Origin: Sympetrum striolatum | Lineage: Eukaryota; Arthropoda; Insecta; Odonata; Libellulidae | DNA: 64,000 nt | Assembly (NCBI GenBank): GCA_947579665.1 | Contig: OX388348.1 | Coordinates: 8,246,001 to 8,310,000 of the forward strand | Reading direction: 5' to 3' | In this document: piece after piece, positions 52,851-64,000 of the stretch | How positions within the stretch are numbered: the stretch's first letter is position 1 | Layout: the number at the start of each line of letters is the position of its first letter | The notes under the pieces: generated by a model | What the model saw: the letters and a program-made list of their open reading frames with translations, nothing else | Told to the model about the DNA's origin: nothing | The model's database searches: none | Position numbers and translations under genes: made by a program

Positions 52851-55689
52851 TGTATTTACATTATACTTAATCTTCACAAAGCAACAGCAATGGGGCATCC
52901 CTCTCTAAGTCACTCTCTTGGATCCTCAGCACAATTCCTAAACAACGCATTTTTGAAACAACCAGGGTCAGAAAAACGATAGTAAAAGGATATTAAATTG
53001 GTGAAAACAAAAAAATTGCAAAATATTCAAGAATTCATTATCTAACTTAATCAAAATCTATCAAGTAGCAGCATTGTATTCTAATTATACTTAATCTAAG
53101 CCTAGCAATAGCAATGGGGCATCCCTCTCTAAGTCACTCTCATGGATCCTCAGCGCAATTCCTAAAGAAAGCATTTTTGTAACAATCAGGGTCTGAAAAA
53201 CGATAACAAAAGCAAATTAAATTGGAAAAAATAAAAAATTTCAAAATAACCAAGAATTCATAATCTAACTTAATTTAAATCTATTGAGAAGCTGCATTGT
53301 ATTCACATTATACTTATTCTAAGACTAGCAACAGTTGTGGGGCATCACTCTCTAAGTCACTCTCTTGGATCCTTAGCGCAATTCCTAAAGAAGGAATTGT
53401 TGAAACAAGCAGGGTCTGAAAAGCGATAATAAACACAAATTAAATTGGAAAAAACAAAAAATATCAAAAAATTCAAGAATTCATATCTAACTTAATTTAA
53501 ATCTATTGAGAAGCAGCATTGTATTCACTTTATACTTAATCTACGCCAAGTAAAAACAGCAATGGTGAATCACTCTCTAAGTCACTCTCTTGGATCCTCA
53601 GCACAATTCCTAAAGAAGGCTTTGTTGAAACAATCAGGGTCTAAAAAACGAAAATAAAAGCAAATAAAATTGGAAAAAAAGAAAAAAATGGCAAAATATA
53701 TAAGAATTCATTCTCTAACTTAATTTATTTCTATTGAGAAGCTGCATTGTATTTACAATATTCTTATTATAAGACTAGCAACAGCAAAACAGCAATGGGG
53801 CATCCCTCTCTAAGTCACTCTCATGGATCCTCAGCACAATTCCTAAACAACGCATTGTTGAAACAACCAGGGTCTGAAAAGCGATAATAAATACAAAATA
53901 AATTGGTAAAAACAAAAAATATACCACAATATTCCAGAATTCATTATCTTACTTAATTAAAATCTATCGAGTAGCAGCATTGTATTCACAATAAACTTAA
54001 TCTAAGCCTAGCAACTGCAATGGGGAATCACTCTCTAAGTCACTCTCTTGGATCCTTAGCGCAATTCCTAAAGAAGGCATTGTTGAAACAACCAGGGTCT
54101 GAAAAACGATAATAAGAGCAAATTAAATTGGAAAAAACAAGAAATAGCAAAATATTCAAGAATTCATTATCTAACCTAATTAAAATCTATCGAGTAGCAG
54201 CATTGTATTCACATTATACTTATTCTAAGCCTAGCAACAGCAAAGGGGCATCCCTCTCTAAGTCACTCTCTTGGATCCTCAGCGCAATTCCTAAAGAAAG
54301 CATTTTTGTAACAATCAGGGTCTGAAAAACGATAACAAAAGCAAATTAAATTGGAAAAAAACAAAAAAACAGCAAAATATTCAAGAATTCATTATCTAGC
54401 TTAATTAAAATCTATCGAGTAGCAGCATTATATTCACAGAATACTTAATCGTAGCTCAGCAACAGAAGAGGGGCATCCCTCTCTAAGTGACTCTCTTGGA
54501 TCCTCAGGGAAATTCCTAAAGAAGGCATTGTTGATACAAGCAGGGTCTGAAAAGCGATAATAAACGCAAATTAAATTGGAAAAAATAAAAAATTTCAAAA
54601 TAACCAAGAATTCATTATCTAACTTAATTTAAATCTATTGAGAAGCTGCATTGTATTCACAATAAACTTAATCTAAGCCTAGCACCTGCAATGGGGAATC
54701 ACTCTCTAATTCACTCTCTTGGATCCTCAGCGCAATTCCTAAAGAAGGCATTGTTGATACAAGCAGGGTCTGAAAAGCGATAATAAACGCAAATTAAATT
54801 GGAAAAAATAAAAAATTTCAAAATAACCAAGAATTCATAATCTAACTTAATTTAAATCTATTGAGAAGCTGCATTGTATTCACATTATACTAAATCTACG
54901 CCAAGCAACAGATATGGGGCATGCCTCTCTAAATCACTCTCTTGGATCCTCATCAATATTCCTAAAGAAGGCATTGTTGAAATAATCAGGGTCAGATAAA
55001 CGATAATAAAAGCAAATTAAATTGGAAGAAAAAACAAAAAATAGCAAAATATTCAAGAATTCATTATCTAACTTAATTAAAATCTATCGAGTAGCAGCAT
55101 TGTATTCACAATATACTTAATCTAATCCAAGCAACAGCAATGGGGAATCCCTCTCTAAGTCACTCTCTTGGATCCTCAGCGCAATTCCTAGAGAAGGCAT
55201 TGTTGAAGCAACCAGGGTCTGAAAAGCAATAATAAAAGCAAATAAAATTTTTAAAAAAATAGCAAAATATTCATGAATTCATTATCTTACTTAATTAAAA
55301 TCTATCGAGTAGCAGCATTGTATTTACATTATACTTAATCTTTGTCAAGCAACAGCAATGGGGCATCCCTCTCGAAGTCACTCTATTGTATCCTCAGCAC
55401 AATTCCTGAAGAAGGCATTGTTGAAACAACCAGGGTAAGAAAAAAGATAATAAAAGGATATTAAATTGTTGAAATTAAAAAAATTAAAAAATATTCAAGA
55501 ATTCATTATCTAACTATTATCTAACTTAATCAAAATTTATCAAGTTTCAGCATTGTATTCAAATTATACTTAATCTAAGCCTAGCAACAGCAATGGGATA
55601 TCACTCTCTAAGTTACTCTCATGGATCCTCAGCGCAATTCCTAAAGAAAGCATTGTTGAAACAATCAGGGTCTGAAAAACGATAATAAA

Positions 55690-57010
55690 AACAAATTAAA
55701 TTGGAAATAACAAAAAAATAACAAAATATACAAGAACTCATTTTCCAACTTAATTAAAATCAATCAAGTAGAAGCATAATATTCACGAAATACTTAATCG
55801 TAGTTTTGCAACAGCAAAGGGGCATCCCTCTCTAAGTCACTCTTGGATCCTCAAAGAAATTCCTAAAGAAGGCATTGTTGAAACAACCAGGGTCTGAAAA
55901 ACGATAGTAAGTGCAAATTAAATTGGTAAAAACAAAAAAGGCAAAATATTCAAGAATTCATTATCTAACCTTATAAAAATCTATCGAGTAGAAGCATTGT
56001 ATTTACATTATACTTAATCTTCGCAAAGCAACAGCAATGGGGCATCCCTCTCTAAGTCACTCTCTTGCATCCTCAGCACAATTCTTAAAGAAGGCATTGT
56101 TGATACAACCAGGGTCAGAAGAACGATAGTAAAAGGATATTAAATTGGTGAAAACAAAAAAATTGCAAAATATTCAAGAATTCATTATCTAACTTAATCA
56201 AAATCCATCAAGTAGCAGCATTGTATTCAAATTATACTTAATCTACGCCATGCAACAGCAATGGGGCATCCCTCTCTGAGTTACTCTCTTGGATCCTCAG
56301 CGCAATTCCTAAAGACGGCATTGTTGATACAAGCAGGGTCTGAAAAGCGATAATAAACGCAAATTAAATTGGAAATAACAAAAAAATCACAAAATATTCA
56401 AGAATTCATTTTCCAACTTAATTAAAATCTATCGAGTAGCAGCATTGTATTCACAATAAACATAATCTAAGCCTAGCAACTGCAATGGGGAATCACTCTC
56501 TAAGTCACTCTCTTGGATCCTCAGCGCAATTCCTAAAGAAGGAATTGATGAAACAAGCAGGGTCTGAAAAGCGATAATAAACACAAATTAAATTGGAAAA
56601 AACAAAAAATATCAAAAAATTCAAGAATTCATATCTAACTTAATTTAAATCTATTGAGAAGCAGCATTGTATTCACATTATACTTTATCTACGCCAAGTA
56701 AAAACAGCAATGGGGAATCACTCTCTAAGTCACTCTCTTGGATCCTCAGCACAATTCCTAAAGAAGGCTTTGTTGAAACGATCAGGGTCTGAAAAACGAA
56801 AATAAAAGCAAATTAAATTGGAAATAACAAAAAAATAACAAAATATTCAAGAATTCATTATCCAACTTAATTAAAATCAATCGAGTAGAAGCATTATATT
56901 CAAATTATACTTAATCTAAGCCTAGCAACAGCAATGGGGCATCACTCTCTAAGTTACTCTCATGGATCCTCAGCGCAATTCCTAAAGAAAGCATTGTTGA
57001 AACAATCAGG
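55690..57010. repeat. Satellite segment repeated at about 62375-63930 with one extra monomer
   Basis: 55690-56270 matches 62375-62960 (offset 6687; shared CTCTTGCATCC, CAGAAGAACGATAG and ACCTTATAAAAATC). 56270-57010 matches 63180-63930 (offset 6911; shared AATAAACATAATC, GGAATTG and AAGTAAAAACAGC). The offset change equals one additional monomer at about 62960-63180, whose variants (CAATCAGGATCTG, ATATATAAG, AATAAATTTATC) match 59635-59830. Confidence 0.83.
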
Positions 57011-57229
57011 GTCTGAAAAACGATAATAAAAGCAAATTAAATTGGAAATAACAAAAAAATAACAAAATATTCAAGAATTCATTTTCCAACTTAATTAAAA
57101 TCCATCAAGTAGAAGCATTATATTCACGAAATACTTAATCGTAGCTTAGCAACAGCAAAGGGGCATCCCTCTCTAAGTCACTCTCTTGGATCCTCAAAGA
57201 AATTCCTAAAGAAGGCATTGTTGAAACAA

Positions 57230-57570
57230 CCAGGGTCTGAAAAACGATAGTAAGTGCAAATTAAATTGGAAAGAACAAAAAATATCAAAATATTAAAGAA
57301 TTCATTTTCTAACCTAATAAAAATCTATCGAGTAGCAGCATTGTATTCACATTATACTTAATCTACGCCAAGCAACAGCAATGGGGCATCCCTCTCTGAG
57401 TCACTCTCTTGGATCCTCAGCACAATTCCTAAAGAAGGCATTGTTGATACAAGCAGGGTCTGAAAAGCGATAATAAACGCAAATTAAATTGGAAAAAACA
57501 AAAAAAATCAAAATAACGAAGAATTCATTATCTAACTTAATTTAAATCTATTGAGAAGCTGCATTGTATT
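57230..57570. repeat. Satellite segment repeated at about 57900-58220
   Basis: GATAGTAAGTGCAAATTAAA, ATATTAAAGAATTCATTTTC, CTCTGAGTCACTC and AATAACGAAGAATTC recur at an offset of 670 bp (three monomers), and again near 60580-60870 (15 monomers away). Confidence 0.83.
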
Positions 57571-58930
57571 CACAATATACTTATTCTAAGACTAGCAACA
57601 GTTGTGGGGCATCACTCTCTAAGTCACTCTCTTGGATCCTTAGCACAATTCCTAAACAAGGCATTGTTGAAACAACCAGGTTCTTAAAAGCGATAATAAA
57701 TACAAATTAAAATGGTAAAAACAAAAAAAATACCACAATATTCCAGAATTCATTATCTAACTTAATTAAAATCTATCGAGTAGCAGCATTGTATTCACAA
57801 TAAACTTAATCTAAGCCTAGCAACTGCAATGGGGAATCACTCTCTAAGTCACACTCTTGGATCCTTAGCGCAATTCCTAAAGAAGGCATTGTTGAAACAA
57901 CCAGGGTCTGACAAACGATAGTAAGTGCAAATTAAATTGGAAAGAACAAAAAATATCAAAATATTAAAGAATTCATTTTCTAACCTAATAAAAATCTATC
58001 GAGTAGCAGCATTGTATTCACATTATACTTAATCTACGCCAAGCAACAGCAATGGGGCATCCCTCTCTGAGTCACTCTCTTGGATCCTCAGCACAATTCC
58101 TAAAGAAGGCATTGTTGATACAAGCAGGGTCTGAAAAGCGATAATAAACGCAAATTAAATTGGAAAAAACAAAAAATATCAAAATAACGAAGAATTCATT
58201 ATCTAACTTAATTTAAATCTATTGAAAAGCTGCATTGTATTCACATTATACTTAATCTACGCCAAGTAAAAACAGCAATGGGGAATCACTCTCTAAGTCA
58301 CTCTCTTGGATCCTCAGCACAATTCCTAAAGAAGGCTTTGTTGAAACAATCAGGGTCTGAAAAACGAAAATAAAAGCAAATAAAATTGGAAAAAAAGAAA
58401 AAAATGGCAAAATATATAAGAATTCATTATCTAACTTAATTTATTTCTATTGAAAAGCTGCATTGTATTCACAATATTCTTATTATAAGACTAGCAACAG
58501 CAATGGGGCATCCCTCTCTAAGTCACTCTCTTGATTCCTCAGCCCAATTTTTAAACAACGCATTGTTGAAACAACCAGGGTCTGAAAAGCGATAATAAAT
58601 ACAAAATAAATTGGTAAAAACATAAAATATACCACAATATTCCAGAATTCATTATCTAACTTAATTAAAATCTATCGAGTAGCAGCATTGTATTCACAAT
58701 AAACTTAATCTAAGCCTAGCAACTGCAATGGGGAATCACTCTCTAAGTCACTCTCTTGGATCCTTAGCGCAATTCCTAAAGAAGGCATTGTTGAAACAAC
58801 CAGGGTCTGACAAACGATAATAAGAGCAAATTAAATTGGAAAGAACAAGAAATAGCAAAATATTCAAGAATTCATTATCTAACCTAATTAAAATCTATCG
58901 AGTAGCAGCATTGTATTCACATTATACTTA

Positions 58931-59029
58931 TTCTAAGCCTAGCAACAGCAAAGGGGCATCCCTCTCTAAGTCACTCTCTTGGATCCTCAGCGCAATTCCT
59001 AATGAAGGCATTGTTGAAACAACCAGGGT
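58931..59029 (-). other. Exon-like stretch in a representative satellite monomer
   Basis: On the minus strand a pyrimidine-rich sequence ending CGTTTTTCAG (AG at 59031-59030) looks like a strong 3' splice site. It is followed by 33 open codons beginning TLVVSTMPSLGIALR and then rich in Leu, ended by TAA. The open part is visibly more GC-rich than the AT-rich rest of the monomer. Most monomers keep the acceptor and the frame, though with amino-acid changes. No matching GT donor is obvious at the far end. It may be the origin of the satellite, and 33 codons alone prove nothing. Confidence 0.35.
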
Positions 59030-62000
59030 CTGAAAAACGATAATAAAATCAAATTAAATTGGAAAAAAAAATTACAATATATTCAAGAATTCATTATCTA
59101 ACTTAATTAAAATCTATCGAGTAGCAGCATTGTATCCACAATATACTTATTCTAATTCTAGCAACAGCAATAGGGCATCACTCTCTTGGATCCTCAGCGC
59201 AATTCCTAAAAAAGGCATTGTTGAAACAACCATGGTCTGAAAAGCGATAATCAACTCAAATTTAATAAGAAAAAACAAAAAAATAGCATAATAATCAAGA
59301 ATTCATTAATTAACTTAATTAAAATCTATTAAGAAGCTGCATTGTATACACAATATACTTATTCTAAGCCTAGCAACAGCAATGGGGCATCCCTTTCTAA
59401 GTAAATCTCTTGGATCTTCAGCGAAATTCAAAAAGAAGGCATTGTTGAAACAACCAGGGTCTGAAAAATGATAATGATTGAAATTAAATTGGAAAGAACA
59501 AAAAATAGCAAAATATAAAAGAATTCATTATCTAACCTAATAAAAATCTATCGAGTAGAAGCATTGTATTTACATTATACTTAATCTACTCCATGCAACA
59601 GCAATGGGGCATCCCTCTCTGAGTCACTCTCTTGGATCCTCAGCACAATTCCTAAAGAAGGCTTTGTTGAAACAATCAGGATCTGAAAAACGAAAATAAA
59701 AGCAAATTAAATTGAAAAAAAGAAAAAAATAGCAAAATATATAAGAATTCATTATCTAACTTAATTAAAATCTATCGAGTAGCAGCATTGTATTCACAAT
59801 AAATTTATCTAAGCCTAGCAACTGCAATGGGGAGTCACTCTCTAAGTCACTCACTTGGATCCTCACCACAATTCCTAAAGAAGGCATTGTTGATACAAGC
59901 AGGGTCTGAAAAGCGATAATAAACGCAAATTAAATTTGAAGAAACAAAAAATATCAAAATAACGAAGAATTCATTATCTAACTTAATTTAAATCTATTGA
60001 GAAGCTGCATTGTATTCACATTATACTTAATCTACGCCAAGCAACAGCTATGGGGCATGCCTCTCTAAGTCACTCTCTTGGATCCTCAGCACAATTCTTA
60101 AAGAAGGCATGTTGAAACAACCAGGGTAAGAAAAACGATAATAAAAGGATATTAAATTGGTGAAATTAAAAAAATTGCAAAATATTCAAGAAATCATTAT
60201 CTAACATAATCAAAATTTATCAAGTATCAGCATTGTATTTAAATTATACTTAATCTAAGCCTAGCAACAGCAATGGGGCATCACTCTCTAAGTCACTCTC
60301 ATGGATCCTCAGCGCTATTCCTAAAGAAAGCATTGTTGAAACAATCAGGGTCTGAAAAACGATAATAAAAGCAAATTAAATTGGAAATAACAAAAAAATA
60401 ACAAAATATTCAAGAATTCATTTTCCAACTTAATTAAAATCAATCGAGTAGAAGCATTATATTCACGAAATACTTAATCGTAGCTTAGCAACAGCAAAGG
60501 GGCATCCCTCTCTAAGTCACTCTCTTGGAACCTCAAAGAAATTCCTAAAGAAGGCATTGTTGAAACAACCAGGGTCTGAAAAACGATAGTAAGTGCAAAT
60601 TAAATTGGAAAAAACAAAAAATATCAAAATATTAAAGAATTCATTTTCTAACCTAATAAAAATCTATCGAGTAGCAGCATTGTATTCACATTATACTAAA
60701 TCTACGCCAAGCAACAGCAATGGGGCATCCCTCTCTGAGTCACTCTCTTGGATCCTCAGCACAATTCCTAAAGAAGGCATTGTTGATACAAGCAGGGTCT
60801 GAAAAGCGATAATAAACGCAAATTAAATTGGAAAAAACAAAAAATATCAAAATAACGAAGAATTCATTATCTAACTTAATTTAAATCTATTGAGAAGCTG
60901 CATTGTATTCACATTATACTTAATCTTCGCCAAGCAACAGCAATGGGGCATCCCTCACTAAGTCACTCTCTTGGATCCTTAGCACAATTCCTAAAGAAGG
61001 CATTGTTGAAACAACAATGGTCAGAAAAACGATAATAAAAGGATATTAAATTGGTGAAATTAAAAAAATTGCAAAATATTCAAGAATTCATTATCTTACT
61101 TAATCAAAATCTATCAAGTTGCAGCATTGTTTTTAAATTATACTTAATCTAAGCCTAGCAACAGCAATGGGGCATCACTCTCTAAGTCACTCTCATGGAT
61201 CCTCAGCGCAATTACTAAAGAAAGCATTGTTGAAACAATCAGGGTCTGAAAAACGATAATAAAAGCAAATTAAATTGGAAAAAACAAAAAATTAGCAAAA
61301 TATTCAAGAAAATCATTTCCCAACTTAATTAAAATCAATCGAGTAGAAGCATTATATTCACAAAATACTTAATCGTAGCTTAGCAACAGCAAAGGGGCAT
61401 CCCTCTCTAAGTCACTCTCTTGGATCCTCAAAGAAATTCCTATAGAAGGCATTGTTGAAACAACCAGGGTCTGAAAAACGATAGTAAGTGCAAATTAATT
61501 TGGAAAGAACAAAAAATATCAAAATATTCAAGAATTCATTTTCTAACCTATTCTAAATCTATCGAGAAGCAGCATTGTATTCACAATATACTTAATCTAC
61601 GCCAAGCAACAGCAATGGGGCATCCCTCTCTAAGTCACTCTCTTGGATCCTCAGCATAATTCTTAAAGAAGGCATTGTTGAAACAATCAGGGTCTGAAAA
61701 ACGAAAATAAAAGCAAATTAAATTGGAAAAAAACAAAAAAATATCAAAAATATGTATCAATTCATTATGTAACTTAATTTAAATCTATTGAGAAGCAGCA
61801 TTGTATTCACAATATACTTATTCTAAGACTAGCAACTGCAATGGGGCATCCCTCTCTAAGTCACTCTTTTGGATCCTCAGCGCAATTCCTAGAGAAGGCA
61901 TTGTTGAAACATTCAGGGTCTGAAAAACGATAATAAAAGCAATTAAATTGGAAAAAATAGCAAAATATTCAAGAATTCATTATCACACTTAATTTAAATC

Positions 62001-64000
62001 TATTGAGAAGCTGCATTGTATTCACAATATACTTATTCTAAGGCTAGCAACAGCAATGGGGCATCCCTCTCTATGTCACTCTCTCTGATCATCAGCGCAA
62101 TTCCTAAAGAAGGCATTGTTGAAAAAATCAGGGTCTTAAAAGCCATAATAAAAGCAAATTATATTAGATTAAACAAAAAAATAGAAAAATATTCAAGAAT
62201 TCATTATCTAACTTAATTAAAATCTATCAAGTAGCAGCATTGTATTCACAATATACTGAATCGAAGCCTACTAAAAGCAATAGGGCATCCCTTCTTAAGT
62301 CACTCTATTGGATCCTTAGCGCAATTCCTAAAGAAGGCATTGTTGAAACATTCAGGGTTTGAAAAACTATAATAAAAACAAATTAAATTGGAAATAACAA
62401 AAAAATAACAAAATATACAAGAATTCATTTTCCAACTTAATTAAAATCAATCAAGTAGAAGCATAATATTCACGAAATACTTAATCGTAGCTTAGCAACA
62501 GCAAAGGGGCAACCCTCTCTAAGTCACTCTTGGATCCTCAAAGAAATTCCTAAAGAAGGCATTGTTGAAACAACCAGGGTCTGAAAAACGATAGTAAGTG
62601 CAAATTAAATTGGTAAAAACAAAAAAGGCAAAATATTCAAGAATTCATTATCTAACCTTATAAAAATCTATCGAGTAGAAGCATTGTATTTACATTATAC
62701 TTAATCTTCGCAAAGCAACAGCAATGGGGCATCCCTCTCTAAGTCACTCTCTTGCATCCTCAGCACAATTCTTAAAGAAGGCATTGTTGATACAACCAGG
62801 GTCAGAAGAACGATAGTAAAAGGATATTAAATTGGTGAAAACAAAAAAATTGCAAAATATTCAAGAATTCATTATCTAACTTAATCAAAATCCATCAAGT
62901 AGCAGCATTGTATTCAAATTATACTTAATCTACGCCATGCAACAGCAATGGGGCATCCCTCTCTGAGTCACTCTCTTGGATCCTCAGCACAATTCCTAAA
63001 GAAGGCTTTGTTGAAACAATCAGGATCTGAAAAACGAAAATAAAAAAAAATTAAATTGAAAAAAAGAAAAAAATAGCAAAATATATAAGAATTCATTATC
63101 TAACTTAATTAAAATCTATCGAGTAGCAGCATTGTATTCACAATAAATTTATCTAAGCCAGGCAACTGCAATGGGGAATCACTCTCTAAGTCACTCTCTT
63201 GGATCCTCAGCGCAATTCCTAAAGAAGGCATTGTTGATACAAGCAGGGTCTGAAAAGCGATAATAAACGCAAATTAAATTGGAAATAACAAAAAAATAAC
63301 AAAATATTCAAGAATTCATTTTCCAACTTAATTAAAATCTATCGAGTAGCAGCATTGTATTCACAATAAACATAATCTAAGCCTAGCAACTGCAATGGGG
63401 AATCACTCTCTAAGTCACTCTCTTGGATCCTCAGCGCAATTCCTAAAGATGGAATTGTTGAAACAAGCAGGGTCTAAAAGGCGATAATAAACACAAATTA
63501 AATTGGAAAAAACAAAAAATATCAAAAAATTCAAGAATTCATATCTAACTTAATTTAAATCTATTGAGAAGCAGCATTGTATTCACATTATACTTAATCT
63601 ACGCCAAGTAAAAACAGCAATGGGGAATCACTCTCTAAGTCACTCTCTTGGATCCTCAGCACAATTCCTAAAGAAGGCTTTGTTGAAACGATCAGGGTCT
63701 GAAAAACGAAAATAAAAGCAAATTAAATTGGAAATAACAAAAAAATAACAAAATATTCAAGAATTCATTTTCCAACTTAATTAAAATCCATCAAGTAGAA
63801 GCATTATATTCAAATTATACTTAATCTAAGCCTAGCAACAGCAATGGGGCATCACTCTCTAAGTTACTCTCATGGATCCTCAGCGCAATTCCTAAAGAAA
63901 GCATTGTTGAAACAATCAGGGTCTGAAAAACGATAATAAAAGCAAATTAAATTGGAAATAACAAAAATATAACAAAATATTCAAGAATTCATTATCTTAC

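Larger units (their letters stand above)
47811..64000. repeat. 223-bp satellite array, about 73 monomers
   Basis: A head-to-tail array of short monomers fills the rest of the window and continues past it. Using the GGATCC-region landmark I count about 73 occurrences from 47844 to 63875, a mean spacing near 223 bp (range roughly 205-233). A typical monomer contains TCACTCTCTTGGATCCTCAG, CAATTCCTAAAGAAGGCATT, ACCAGGGTCTGAAAA, an A-rich run, GAATTCATTATCTAAC and a TAGCAGCATTGTATTCAC segment. Monomers differ by scattered substitutions and small indels. I see no similarity to the 5.1-kb unit, no gene and no CENP-B-box-like 17-mer. The 60-70-codon plus-strand frames (for example 49018-49215 and 58836-59033) are read-throughs of single monomers. 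Confidence 0.97.

Noticed and set aside
47811..64000. CRISPR array
   Set aside because: The whole monomer of about 223 bp is repeated with diffuse variation. There are no short identical repeats separated by unique spacers.
47811..64000. Telomeric or subtelomeric repeat, or CENP-B-type centromere satellite
   Set aside because: There are no short G-rich telomere units and no recognisable CENP-B box. Centromere function cannot be read from monomer length alone.
1..64000. Plant origin
   Set aside because: The AT-rich satellites fit plants too, but the tail at 3479-3632 recalls insect elements and I recognised no plant gene or element. The question is not settled.

Overview
This window is eukaryotic repeat DNA. 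I can defend no intact protein-coding gene, tRNA, rRNA or CRISPR array in it. The sequence is AT-rich and consists almost wholly of two tandem arrays placed head to tail: nine full copies plus one truncated copy of a unit of about 5.1 kb (1-47630), a displaced 180-base scrap of the same unit (47631-47810), then about 73 copies of an unrelated satellite of about 223 bp that runs off the right edge (47811-64000).

The 5.1-kb unit is itself nested. Its first 1.6 kb is a direct duplication of an approximately 802-bp block (A and B). Each block contains four degenerate repeats of about 100-112 bp built around a GGGCAGAA-like core, two of which carry perfect hairpins. Further in come a 0.8-kb AT-rich stretch with nothing recognisable, a short GC-richer segment open on both strands, a direct duplication of about 310 bp followed by a tail resembling the 3' ends of dispersed elements I associate with hemipteran insect genomes, and an (AT)8-11 microsatellite. 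On the minus strand several short open stretches are bounded by plausible splice signals. They could be the wreck of a multi-exon gene, but each is short enough to be chance.

The 5.1-kb copies are nearly identical by eye and have scattered private substitutions. Units 6 and 9 form a distinct subfamily three units apart, which suggests a three-unit block was duplicated. Both carry a tract in block B that matches block A, and the last unit has lost exactly one block by an apparent A/B crossover. These are footprints of unequal crossover and gene conversion.

The 223-bp satellite is more divergent between monomers and is a mosaic. Groups of one to several monomers recur 3, 15, 20, 30, 31, 44 or 64 monomers away. 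Almost every monomer contains a BamHI-type GGATCC. On the minus strand each monomer contains a GC-richer stretch of 33 open codons directly after a strong 3' splice-site-like sequence, so the satellite may have begun as a captured intron-exon boundary.

The source is probably an animal, plausibly an insect, from the dispersed-element tail alone; this is inference. A heterochromatic location (pericentromere, sex or B chromosome) would fit the repeats but is not shown by the sequence.
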